From: Pseudorasbora parva
Lineage: Eukaryota > Chordata > Actinopteri > Cypriniformes > Gobionidae
Length of the DNA: 64,000 bases
Direction: 5' to 3'
Assembly (NCBI RefSeq): GCF_024679245.1
Contig: NC_090187.1
Span: 28,388,815-28,452,814 of the forward strand
Shown: positions 47,681-58,235 of the stretch, piece by piece
How the letters are laid out: each line of letters begins with the position of its first letter
Position numbering within the stretch: the first letter of the stretch is position 1
Position numbers and translations under genes: made by a program
The notes under the pieces: model-generated
Told to the model about the DNA's origin: nothing
What the model saw: the letters and a program-made list of their open reading frames with translations, nothing else
The model's database searches: none

Positions 47681-48949
47681 ATAATTGTCTGAACTGCAGT
47701 GTCAATACTGTCCCAGAGTAAAGTTTTTATGGGTTTAACTGTTTTGTTTAGTTGCTGGTTAACTTGTATGTAGTATTGCAGCTTTAAGCAATAACAGTCT
47801 TTTCAATGTTGCCTGGCAATGATTTAGAGAATCTACTGCATTTCCATCCCTTTGCTTAAAAAAAAAAAAAAAAAATGTTTCCGCTCAGTAATAAATACAA
47901 AGTTATGTCATGAAACTCTAGATGGCGCAGGCTCATAGGCCCTTAACTCAATTTTTTGCTACCACACTGTTCTCTATAGGGCACAGCTGATTGATTCAAC
48001 TGCTCAACCTTCAAATTCTTGGTCAACATTTGTTAAGCAGTTTTCAGCGTGCTTTTAGAAACCCTCCACCTTCCCCAGCTCCACCTGTATAGATCTGCTA
48101 TGGGTAATTCATGTATGCTATTGTACAGCAACAGCATGTCTTACTTGCTCACATCAGCATGTCATGTGTGTATTGGCAGTGGCAATACTTGTTCTGCAGC
48201 AGCAACCGCATAGTAGCAGCCAAGATAAAACATATTAACATGGTCATATCTATTACCATACCAAACCCTCTTGACAGAGTTTGTCATGACAGCACTACAA
48301 TTATTGTTACTACCTTAGTAGTAGGACAACTCCGGCTAATTTTTAAGTTTATCTTGATCGTTATACCTTGGCGAGTACAGTCTATAGAAAGAAAGAAAAA
48401 AACCCGAACCGGATTGGTGCTTGCAACACGGAGCTATTACAGTTAATGCCCAGAGACCCCACTCAGCTAAAACGGCAGTTATGGGGGCATAAACGTAAAG
48501 GGTGTCTTTGCCTCTTAACAGACACAAATTGAAGTTTTATAAACTAATTTCGGGAGAAGCACAATCTAATTAAACACAGGTGGAGCAGGCTCAGATAATT
48601 AAACCTAAATTGAACACAAGAGGAGCACATTAAACTAATCAGTTAATCAATGATAGGAGGTGTATATAGACAGCCGATTTACCTTCCTGTCATTGACATT
48701 TTCTTATCTAACCTTAGCCTTCCAAAGGCATGAACTGAAAATGCACCAGACTGAACACGGGCTGTGAATGTATGCCTCGGCCGTGCTTACCTCAGTTCTC
48801 TTGATCGTAATCTGACTCCTGCAGCGTTTGTGCCGTGACTCTCGTTCGGCTCACTCACATTATATTGAACAAACACGATTAGTTTCTAATTGTAGTGTCT
48901 TTTCTCTAACTGAACTGATTTTATGAAAATGAACATGGTGGGCAAGTGA
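47681..48949. other. No recognised gene
   Basis: Contains an A17 run near 47860. Frames up to 111 codons have no domain. Confidence 0.3.
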
Positions 48950-49180
48950 TTCAGTAATCCAGTAGCGGTGGCTTTGGGAGTGGCCTCGAAGGGCAGCGAA
49001 GCAAGTGCATTCTGGGAGTTGTTGTCTTTCATCCCCATGAGAAAAAATGTATTTATTTTAGCTTTTAGTATTTTCTCAGTCTAGAAAGGCAACAAATTCA
49101 AATATAATTTCACATTTCTACTACAAAATAATGACCCAGTTTAAATACAAAGCTTAATGATAAATCACTGAATGAACCCT
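48950..49180 (-). mobile_element. TTAA-flanked element (copy 2, partial)
   Basis: Reverse complement of the left part of 21163-21947: shared CAAGTGCATTCTGGGAGTTG, CTTTCATCCCCATGAGA, TTTCACATTTCTACTAC and GACCCAGTTTAAATACAAAG. It ends ATGAACCCT before TTAA (49181-49184). The other half is missing. Confidence 0.65.
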
Positions 49181-49184
49181 TTAA

Positions 49185-51540
49185 GAGTTTATTTATCTGT
49201 GTTTTAATATGCTCCCGTTCATCAAGCTTTAAATGCAGATGTTTTTTTAAGTCAAGCAAGCCAGTTCATTTGCTGGTTTCCATTGCTGCAATACGCTGGA
49301 TTTTCTGCCAACTGGCAACCAGGGGTGTTGAAATACTATTGGGTAAAATGACAGTGGGCGGGATCACACAGACCAAAACAAAAACAGACATTCCGATACA
49401 GAACACATTTTAAAGTAGAATAACTGGCTGTAGCATTGTTTTACAAAGAATCAATTATTTGAACATAGCATGTTTTCTAAATATCTGCAAACATATTATA
49501 GTATTTTTATGATCAAATTTGTCAAAAAAATTACATACAGCAACTCTAACTAATATTGTCTGATTTCACATGTTTTTGTAATTCTTCACAAACATGGGTA
49601 TTGGCATCACAACATTATAATGTACATGAAAATTGATATTCATTTTGAGATGTATTAAATTATTAGTGTTTTAGGAGATGCTAAATTAAAAACATATAAT
49701 ACTGGCTGATAACAAACATAGTGCAATATATACTGTGCATCCTTGTTTTCAAAGGTACTGTAGAAAGAAATGGAAGTAAATTAAAGTGGAAAAACATTTC
49801 CAAATGTCCTTACAGGAAACACTAATGTTAGCATTTTTTTAGCAACACTGCTCAGTCCGCATCCAGTTGATTGGAGCAACTGCTATGTCAGAACCCCATG
49901 CATGTTCATCCTACTGCATTCCAGGAGAGAAGACACAGCAGCCGTGTGCTATTGTTCTAGCAGAGGGTTTCATAGCATAACATTAGACAGGCTGAGAGGC
50001 CTGACATTTAGCAATGACTGTGACTAATGAGATAAATTGTTCCAGCAGCAGAAAGGTTGTAAATCAACCTGTCACCAGCATTAAAGGGATTTGTATTTGC
50101 CCCAACCTAGATCCTCAACATTATTAGCAAATATTCACTTTCATTTCATCCCTATTCACATATAAGCGGAATGGCTTACTGTATGTTATACAAAAGAAGC
50201 TTAGTTCTGGTTTGGATCCTTCTCATATGATACACACCATTGAACAGCATGCTAAATTAGCTCTTTAGTACCTTGGTTTATAGATGGTATAGTGTTTTAA
50301 TGAATATACCAAGGTACTGAATGACCATATTTATGTACCATGACACGTACATAATCTAAAATACTGGTAGGCCTAATTCCTTTTTTAATAGTCTTCAGCA
50401 CAGAAAGTTTACCATTTTCAAAACAAAGATGCGTTCTCAACAATAAAATGAAATGGATCTGTCTTATGTGGTTTTAAGTCTGTGTGTATTGTGTGTTTTC
50501 TGTGTATATTTTAAAATGTAATTTATTCCTGTGATGGCAAAGCTGAATTTTTATCACTATTACTCCAGTCTTCGGTGTCACAAAGTCCTTCAGAAATCAT
50601 TTGAATATGCTGAATATGCTTCTCGATGAACATTTTTGAAATTGTTTCTGTTTTGAAAACAGTTGTGATGCTTAATCAAAGACTTTATATATAGGAAGAC
50701 AGTGCACTCTTATTACTTATGAATGAGAGGAAGTGCAATTCCCAATATGGCAAGTAAGTCCAGCCTTCTAAATTAAAGAGCCAATGGCTTATTAGTAAAG
50801 TCATAGCATTACTGCATCTGCTTTTAGAAGCTCCAGTTGCTATAGAAACAGTCAGTGTTCTGGGAAACGCTTAGGAGTGAGCATTAGCTTTGTCCAGGCA
50901 GAAAAAAAATCATTTTTTTTTTGTCATAATTCGAGCTTTTAGAAACAAAATTATGATTATAATTTAGAGTTGTTGTCAGATTTCATTAGTGATTTCAAAT
51001 ACGAAATTTAATCGTAATTTTGGCAAACATGCCTGAGAGGCATTTCAAAGATGGCCGCCAAGTGAAATTACTTGTCTTGAGACTTTGTCTTAATATTCTG
51101 GAAAGTATGGTAAAAAAAAAAAAAAAAAATAGGATTCATTGATCAGTGGAAAGTGCAAAAGAAAGGCATTTGGTAACACTATTATGATTTTCCACTTTAG
51201 ACATTCTACCAACTTGAAGTAACTTTGCAAATATATATCAACTAACTCTAATTAGAGTATTAGTAGTGTGTAGTAGACTGTTAGGTCAGGGTTCAGGTTA
51301 GTAGAATAAGTCATAAGACAAAGTTACTTATATACTCAGTATAATGTCTGTTGGGGGAAGTGTTATCTAGCATTTATTTAAAACTGATAGAATCATTTGT
51401 AACATTATAAATGTCTTTATAATTTTGAATTTAATCCATCCTGGTTGGATAAAAGTATTCATTTATTTAAAAAAATAAAATCTTACAAACTTTTTAACTG
51501 TATTTTAGTATTTCTATTTTAGAAAAGACAAGAATGTTGA
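49185..51540. other. No recognised gene; unique-looking patch
   Basis: About 2.4 kb of mainly AT-rich DNA. The patch at about 49840-50120 has balanced composition and no repeat signature, so it is a candidate conserved non-coding element. An A18 run is at about 51113-51129. Confidence 0.3.
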
Positions 51541-52945
51541 TAATAATAATAATACATTTTATTTATAATGCACTTTATATTAAACAAAATCTCAAAGTGC
51601 TACAGAATTAAAAACAATCAACAACAATAAATAATTAAGTAAGTAAATATATGAATAAAATAAAATAAATACAACTGAAAAAAAAACAAAAAAAAAAAAA
51701 TTAAAGAAGTAACAAGTCAATTAAAAGCTCTGTTAAAAAGGTGGGTTTTAAGACCACGCTTAAAAGTATCTATAGTCTGTGGAGTCCGCAGGTGGTCAGG
51801 GAGAGCATTCCACATACTGGGGGCTGCAGAGCAGAAGGCCCGATCTCCCATAGTATGGAGATTGGCTGTGGGAGTTTTAAGACGAAACAGAGAAACAGAG
51901 CGGAGGTAACGAGTGGATATTTGTGTGGTGAGGAGTTCCTTGAGATAGGAGGGAGCATCACCATGGATGCACTGTTGCGTAAGGAGAGAGCTCTTATACT
52001 CGAACCTGAACGACACAGGAAGCCAGTGGAGTGATTTTAGAATGGGGGTGATATGGTCGTATTTGCGCACCCTCATGAGGATCCTAGCAGCACTGTTCTG
52101 AATACACTGAAGCCTCTGGAGATTTTTGCTAGGGATGCCAATAAGGAGCGCATTGCAGTAGTCCAGCCTGGAGGAGATAAAGGTGTGGACAAGCTTCTCC
52201 GCATCTGCCAGTGTTAGAATGGGACGAAGTTTGGCAATGTTTCTGAGGTGGAAGAAGGTCTTACACAGGTGATTGATGTGAGCTTCAAAAGTAAGCTGCG
52301 ATTCCATTCTGACCCCCAGATTGGTGACTGAAGTGGAAAGTGGATTGACCTGACCAGAGAAAGCAATCCTGGTGATAACGGACTTCTGGACCTGAAGTGG
52401 AGTGCCGACTAGGATAGCTTCTAATAAAGTCTCTGAGCTGTTTAGCTGCAGAAAGTTTTGCTTCATCCACGCCTTTATCTCATCCATGCAAGTGATCAAA
52501 GTGGATGGTGTGAGGTAGGCAGAGGGAGATGAACTTGTCCTAAAGTAAAGTTGAGTGTCATCAGCATAGCAGTGAAAAGAAATCCCATGCCGGCTGATGA
52601 GATGGCCAAGGGGGAGCATGTAGAGTATGAACAGGGTGTGTCCGAGCACTGAGTCTTGAGGGACACCGCAGGTGACATTGTGTGACAGGGATGTAGCTTC
52701 TCCTAACACAACATATTCAGTTCTCCCAGTGAGATAAGAAGAAAACCAGTTGTGGACCGAGTCAGAGAGACCGATGGTGGAATGTAAACGGTGAAGGAGG
52801 ATGTTATGGTCAACTGTATCGAAAGCTGCAGTTAAGTCCAGGAGGATGAGAAGAGATGGGGAACCAGCATCTGCCGCCATCAATAGATTGTTTGTGACCC
52901 TGACCAAAGCTGTTTCTGTGCTGTGTCCTGAGCGGAAACCATTGA
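51541..52945 (-). mobile_element. L2-like LINE, 5' truncated
   Basis: A minus-strand non-LTR retrotransposon. On that strand it ends GTAGCACTTTGAGATTTTGT, then AAAGTGCATTATAAATAAAA and a (TTA)n tail, the L2 3' signature also present at 29281-29361. The coding part begins abruptly inside RT at GFRSGHSTETALVRV, so the endonuclease domain, ORF1 and 5' UTR are missing, as expected from incomplete reverse transcription. Confidence 0.85.
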
Positions 52946-52976
52946 TGATTCCTTTTGTATTTGTGTGCATATCCAA
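51717..52976 (-). CDS. L2-like reverse transcriptase, C-terminal part
   Basis: 419 open codons; the first dozen come from flanking DNA, so the Met start is arbitrary. RT motifs appear in order: LLDLTAAFDTVDH with catalytic Asp47, GVPQDSVLGHTLF (motif B, usually PQGSVLGP, here with Gly to Asp and Pro to His changes) and CYADDTQLYF with Asp139-Asp140. The thumb and C-terminal part (SRLDYCNALLIGIP; LHWLPV; FKRGLKTHLF) match L2-clade proteins. Intact L2 ORF2 is roughly 900-1000 residues and starts with an endonuclease, so this is less than half. It has no stop codon, which suggests a fairly young insertion, but the motif B changes and missing endonuclease make it inactive. The 3' UTR lies at 51541-51716. 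Confidence 0.85.
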   Translation of the reverse strand: MDMHTNTKGIINGFRSGHSTETALVRVTNNLLMAADAGSPSLLILLDLTAAFDTVDHNILLHRLHSTIGLSDSVHNWFSSYLTGRTEYVVLGEATSLSHNVTCGVPQDSVLGHTLFILYMLPLGHLISRHGISFHCYADDTQLYFRTSSSPSAYLTPSTLITCMDEIKAWMKQNFLQLNSSETLLEAILVGTPLQVQKSVITRIAFSGQVNPLSTSVTNLGVRMESQLTFEAHINHLCKTFFHLRNIAKLRPILTLADAEKLVHTFISSRLDYCNALLIGIPSKNLQRLQCIQNSAARILMRVRKYDHITPILKSLHWLPVSFRFEYKSSLLTQQCIHGDAPSYLKELLTTQISTRYLRSVSLFRLKTPTANLHTMGDRAFCSAAPSMWNALPDHLRTPQTIDTFKRGLKTHLFNRAFN

Positions 52977-53038
52977 ACATTTTGTACAATTAAATTTCCT
53001 TTTGCATCAATAGTGTCAAGCCATTTTATGGATCTTAA

Positions 53039-53672
53039 AGGTCAATTTATACTTCTGCATCAAGTGCCCGTAAAAGCAACGGCGTACCATACACATTGAC
53101 GCGTTACCCTTCGCCGCACCCTGACGCTCACCTTTCCAAAAATGTAACTACGCGTCAATTCTATGCGGACCGCAAGCACAGTGATAGGTCTGCCAGAACC
53201 CCTCCCTCAGGTCTATAAAATAAATACATCTGCGATAGGAGTGCGTGTGTCCAAAAAGGATAGTTTCATCCTATATCTGCTATATAACACAATATTTTGT
53301 AGAGCAGAGATTTTTTTATGTTAGTGAATAAAAACGTAGATCCGATGTGCATAGTTTATTTATTTTCTCATTAAAACCAAAGATGTTAATCAGTGATTGA
53401 GGACACATCACAATGGGTGCATTTAGTTTTGTGATTTCAACGGAATGAATAGTCTCCACAATAGCGATCTATTGAAGCGCTAGTCAGTGCACGAGCCACC
53501 GATACTGAAAAAAGCGGCCACGTGCACTCTGCATGATTTCACAAATGCATTGAGTCTACTAATCTACTAATCAACCAGAGATGCTTCATTTCTCAAGTTG
53601 CAAGAAAACCAACGCGTAATTTGCGGCGTAGAGGATATGGTGTAGGTCTAGCGCAGAAGTATAAATCAGCCT
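53039..53672. mobile_element. PIF/Harbinger-like element
   Basis: 634 bp with ends AGGTCAATTTATACTTCTGC and complement AGGCTGATTTATACTTCTGC, and TAA on both sides (53036-53038, 53673-53675). A 3-bp TWA duplication fits PIF/Harbinger. The interior is CpG-containing and non-coding. Confidence 0.65.
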
Positions 53673-53675
53673 TAA

Positions 53676-54408
53676 GGATGCAAAGGTCTAACAAGGCCCT
53701 TCATTTTAGTCTAAATGGCCAGAAAAGAGAGTTACACGTGTACCTGAAGCAATTGTAGCAAAGAGGCTAGTTAACCTGGAAGTACACTGGCCGCCTCAGA
53801 GCACAGTCTAGCCTTCACAGGGGAGCGAAGGCCAAATAGAGTGTGAAGGGAAGGAGGAATGAGGTCCAGAGGAAGAAAGCATGACTGTCAGACAGGACAT
53901 GGTTAGTTAGACAACGTCTGTACATACAGGAAGGGAAAACAAGCTCCAAGGCCGGCATGCTGCAGTGAGATGAGGGCCTCTCTTGGAGCTGAGCTGGAGG
54001 GCTTAAAGATAGATGGCCTGTTTTCTCTGGAGGATTTGGACTGTGTGTTCTGGCCAGCTTTCCTGCTGCTACGAGCCTGCTGGGAGGGAAAAGCAACATT
54101 GTGTCCATAACCCATATTTATTGTTTACGCTTCAACATATACAATATGCAAGATGACAAAAAGCAGTAATAAAAAAAAGATGGCAGATTTGGCCCATCTA
54201 AGGATAAGTAGCATCACTGACTTTGCAGTGAGAAGCCAAATGCTCTTGACATGCTAATAGGGTGTCACTTGCTATATGGTGACTTCCCCAAATGAATCCT
54301 TAAGTAAAAAAGTTGAGGTTTTCCTATTTGGTAATGACATCAGTAAGCATAATACAGGCTGTGCTCTTTTAAATTGTCAATGGCAAGGTAAAAGGAACTT
54401 TCACTGAC
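53676..54408. other. No recognised gene
   Basis: Unique-looking sequence; two overlapping minus-strand frames of 70 and 97 codons at 53815-54115 have no recognised domain. Confidence 0.3.
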
Positions 54409-54440
54409 ACACACACACACACACACCCACACACACAGGC
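54409..54440. repeat. Short (CA)n repeat
   Basis: About 15 CA units with one CCC interruption. Confidence 0.85.
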
Positions 54441-56044
54441 TAAGCTATTTTTCCTACGGCTTGACAGCTCACACCATAAACATTTCGCAAACAACCTGCC
54501 ATCTACAAATCAGTTAGCGGCGAACAGATAAAATCCACAGCTAAAGTTTGTGCACGTCATATTCTTCCAATCACAACCCACAGGTCACAGAGGGGGAAAG
54601 GGGGTGGGGGGGAGAACGCTTGTGCTGCTGTTTTCCACTAAACATCGATTTAAAAGGAGCTGGCGCCTCTCCCAGCCTATCTCTCAAATGGCATTAATGG
54701 CCTATCTCTCTCTTTTATTGTTTTCCAGGAATCTCCTCGGGGATGGTTTGCACCTTACATCAGCACACATTCCTCAGTCCTGCATGCCACCCCGAAACAA
54801 TAACTCAACCAAATTAGCATATCAAGAGAGCGGTGCGGAGCCAGGAAATTTGGGTCATGTTTCATGGGACCGTGCACATTCAGTTTTTTGCAGTCCCACC
54901 TTTTGTACTCACATTTCTGGCCCTCAAAAGTCAGATTAAATCAAAAGCGTTTTTATTAACAAGCGAAACGCCTTGGCTTACGTGTAGCAGTGTGGGTTTG
55001 AGAAAATGTTCTCATGAACATACAAGCTAAAAATATCATTAGTCATCAGTTCACAGGCTAGATTTCCTCTCATTAGCTCATTTGGACAGCTAATGTCCTA
55101 TTTGCATTAGGCTTATTTTTCTCATGCAGCTGATGCTCGCCTGGCAGGTGCCAGAGGAGATAATGGTGTCTCTATCAGTCTCTTTGAAATAAACAACGTT
55201 TGAAGTCATCTAAAGCTCCTAAGAAGTCAGAAGAGACAAAAGTCAACGTCTTCCTGTGGTTTAAGATGTGACGTAATGTAGAAAGCCCAGCTTCGATTCT
55301 ACCTCAGGCTCTTGCTTTCTGTTTGACAGAAACTTGGAATTGTAAATAGGAAAAGTCTCTTTAGGTACAGTGGGCTGGAATCGTGCAGGTGGTTTGCTTT
55401 GATGCACAAACTTGGCAGTGCATTTGAGAGAATACCACAGTATAAACTTCCTGTTACTTCTTTTTGTTCTCCATCAAACTTTGTTGAAAGTCGTTCACAG
55501 GCTGTGCAATTATCCACTGACCAGCTCAACAAAAAAAAAAAAAGTGACTGCGGTTCATTCAGACGTCCCTTTTGTCTTGAATTAGGCAGCTAATTATAAA
55601 CCGAACAAGCATATTAATTGATGCGGGTCACTAGAAAGGGCCAGTCCAAGTAATTACAAGAAGCAAAATACACGCCAATGAAGGGAGCGTGGAGGAAAAA
55701 AAACACACCAGCTCACACTGGCTTTCAAATAAAATATTGTGTGTCCTTCAGTTTTAGGCAGGAATTCTGTTGCCTGGGAGAAACATATGTTGGTATGAGA
55801 GGAGCTTAAATTTTTCACATGTCCTAGTTTCTGCTGCTCTCTGGGGAGGGCCGACCCACTGAACACAGACAGAACTGGGGATTGGTGTCTGTCCAAAAGT
55901 GCTTACAGTGAAGAAGCAACTATCTGACCGATGGGACAATCCTGCATTTTTCACAGACAATGTAACACAGATAAAGCTCAGTGAACAGTGTCACAGTGGA
56001 AACACAGACATTCATGTTTCACAAATGCATGTATCTAAACTTTG
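54441..56044. other. Repeat-poor stretch without recognised gene
   Basis: The longest stretch here without visible transposons. 55050-55190 has repeated TAAT-core sites (CATTAGCTCATTTGGACAGC, TAATGTCCTATTTGCATTAG), as homeodomain-bound enhancers often do. A 129-codon frame (54550-54939) has no domain. A conserved non-coding element is possible but unproven. Confidence 0.3.
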
Positions 56045-56139
<95 letters not shown>

Positions 56140-56215
56140 CATCCATCCATCCATCCATCCATCCATCCATCCATCCATCCATCCATCCATCCATCCATCC
56201 ATCCATCTGTCTGTG
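56045..56215. repeat. (ATCT)n-(ATCC)n microsatellite
   Basis: About 23 ATCT units (56045-56138) pass into about 17 ATCC units (56139-56206). Frames through it are artefacts. Confidence 0.96.
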
Positions 56216-56464
56216 TATCTATCTAGCTTTCATAATAAAATCTGTTGCACAACATATTACATACATATTAAATACTGTATTTCTAGAAGAGAACTAATTC
56301 GCATTTTCAGTGTATTGAATTAATTTTGAATTACAGTATTGATTAATTATGTAAGTGTCCTGTCATTTCTGTCTTCTTCTTTTTCTTTTTTTTTGTCTTT
56401 ACATTACATTTAGTAATTATACTTTGCAAGCATGTTTAACATAGTTCCCTTTCGGGGAACTCGA

Positions 56465-56620
56465 GCTGCGTCGAAACGCTGTGAGAACGCCTCTGCGTTA
56501 ATGCGTCGTGAAGCGCCTGTAGAACCATTCCATCGGAAAAAAGATCGATCGTCGGCGTGATGACGTCATCGACCGGAAGCTATAAAGCGTCCGTGAAAAC
56601 AAACAGGAACTAGCTTCTGA
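56465..56620 (+). repeat. DIRS left inverted terminal repeat
   Basis: 156 bp, starts GCTGCGTCGAAACGCTGTGA and ends AACTAGCTTCTGA. Exact complement of 61577-61732 except for one visible substitution near the inner end (G against A). Confidence 0.93.
56561..56586 (+). promoter_or_regulatory. CRE-like site and TATA box in left ITR
   Basis: TGACGTCA (56561-56568) is a perfect palindromic CRE/ATF motif and TATAAA (56581-56586) follows 12 bases later, about 175 bases before the Gag start codon. The spacing suits an RNA polymerase II promoter starting near 56612, inside or just after the repeat. Because the right repeat is inverted, the same pair occurs there pointing leftwards. Promoter activity is inferred. 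Confidence 0.5.
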
Positions 56621-56759
56621 GCCTTCAGCAAGCGATCTGTGTGAACCTGTCTGTCTATTTGGTGTTTTTGTCTGTCTATATCCAGAGATTTTCCACCCTT
56701 TTGTTAAATATTGCAGTATATATTAACAAACTAAGAGAAAATAAAATAGATAGAGTAAA

Positions 56760-58210
56760 ATGGTGAGTGAAAGCAGCTTTAAGAGGTGTGTTCATCCCTG
56801 CCCACGCTACATCACGGGTGGGGATACACACTCTCTTTGTGTAGCCTGCTTGGGAGCGCAGCATGCCCAGGCAGCCCTCGAGGGGGCTGCTTGCGAGCAC
56901 TGTGAGCGTATGCCACTGAGAACGCTGCGCTCCCGCCGGGCACTCTTCGAGGAGGGTGCCTCGGCTCGTGTTCCCCGCGGCTCTGGTCCCGCTGCCGCCG
57001 AGGCGGAGCGAAGGCTGCAGTCGTGGGGATCACAATTGGCGCTGCCTTATCTCTGCCCTCACCTGCTCCATCCAGCGGCTCTTCTCGGGGCATGGAAGCA
57101 CGCATGGCGGTTTCTTCCCCCCCGAGAGAGTCGCCGGTGCTCCAACTATCCAGCTCCGAGGAGGTGGACGTTGAGAGCATCGCGACTGAAGATTCGCCAC
57201 TTCAGTCCCCTGCGAGTGAGGAGCTCGTTGAGGTTTTAACGCGAGCTGTGGCCAGGTTAAATATTGACTGGCCCGTAGAAAGATCTGAGGCAGGAAGAAG
57301 AAAATCTAGTAAATTAGATGAAAGATTCCTGCCCGCTCGCACTTCAGAACCTCAGCGACGGGGCCTGCCGTTCTTCCATGATTTGCACACCGAGGTGGCA
57401 AAGTCATGGAAGAGACCGGCATCATACCGTGTGTTCAGCCCTCAGACTTCGGTCTATAGCAACATCATGGGGCTGAAGCACTACGGTTATGGGGCGATGC
57501 CAAAGGTAGAAGAGACGCTCGCGAGCCATCTCTCGCCTTCCTCGGCATCGTCCCTGAAGGCCCCGACTTTGCCCACCAGACCATTAAAAACAACGTCGGC
57601 ACTGGTGGGCAAAGCGTACTCGGCGGCAGGTCAGGCTGCTGCATGCCTGCATACTATGGCTATAATGCAGGCTTATCAGGCTGACCTGCTCAGGGACCTA
57701 GATGGACGTGATGAAGTGGGGGGAGATATTATAAATGAGCTTAGAACCTCAGCTGATCTCGCTCTCCGGGCCACCAAGGAGACGGCCAGATGTGTTGGCC
57801 GCTCTATGGCAGCCTTGGTGGCTACGGAGAGGCATTTATGGCTCAACCCCACTGAAATCAAGGAGAGGGAGAAAAGCTTCCTGCTCCACGCGCCGCTGTC
57901 TCCTGGTGGCCTCTTCGGTGACGCAGTACACACTGTCACCGAGAGGTTCCAGGAGTCAAAGAAGCAAGCTGCGGCGCTAAAGCAGTTTCTCCCTCTCCGG
58001 GTCCAGGTCCCTGGGGCTGCCGCTGACATCAGGCAGCCCAAGCCGAGTACGAGCTCCGCTCACAGGGCGCAACAAAAGCAGAGCGTCGCCGCTCGAGCTC
58101 CCCCTCAGCGCGGGGACGAGGGGCGGCGCTCTCAGGCGAGGCCTTCGAGGGGCAGGGCTGATCTGCGGACAGTCCTGATCGCCAAGAAGGCCTCGTCGAA
58201 GCGTTCCTGA
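56760..58210 (+). pseudogene. DIRS Gag-like ORF1 with frameshift
   Basis: The protein starts at 56760 with a Cys/His-rich N-terminus: Cys10, Cys14, His24, Cys27, Cys30, His35, Cys45, Cys48, a probable zinc-binding module typical of vertebrate DIRS Gag-like proteins. The frame from 56760 remains open to 57239, but Gag-like content leaves it at about 57030-57050 (after LQSWGSQL) and continues in the frame that runs to 58210. A small indel in this copy is inferred. The second part has an acidic Ser-rich segment (LQLSSSEEVDVESI), the conserved ATKETARCVGRSMAALVATE stretch and a basic Arg-rich C-terminus suitable for nucleic-acid binding. ORF2 follows 26 bases later. It would package element RNA in the cytoplasm. 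Confidence 0.75.
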
Positions 58211-58235
58211 CGCCAGAAGCGCCAGGACGCTGAGG

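Noticed and set aside
51741..52034. Plus-strand frames within 51.7-53.0 kb
   Set aside because: They are antisense shadows of the L2 reverse transcriptase on the minus strand.
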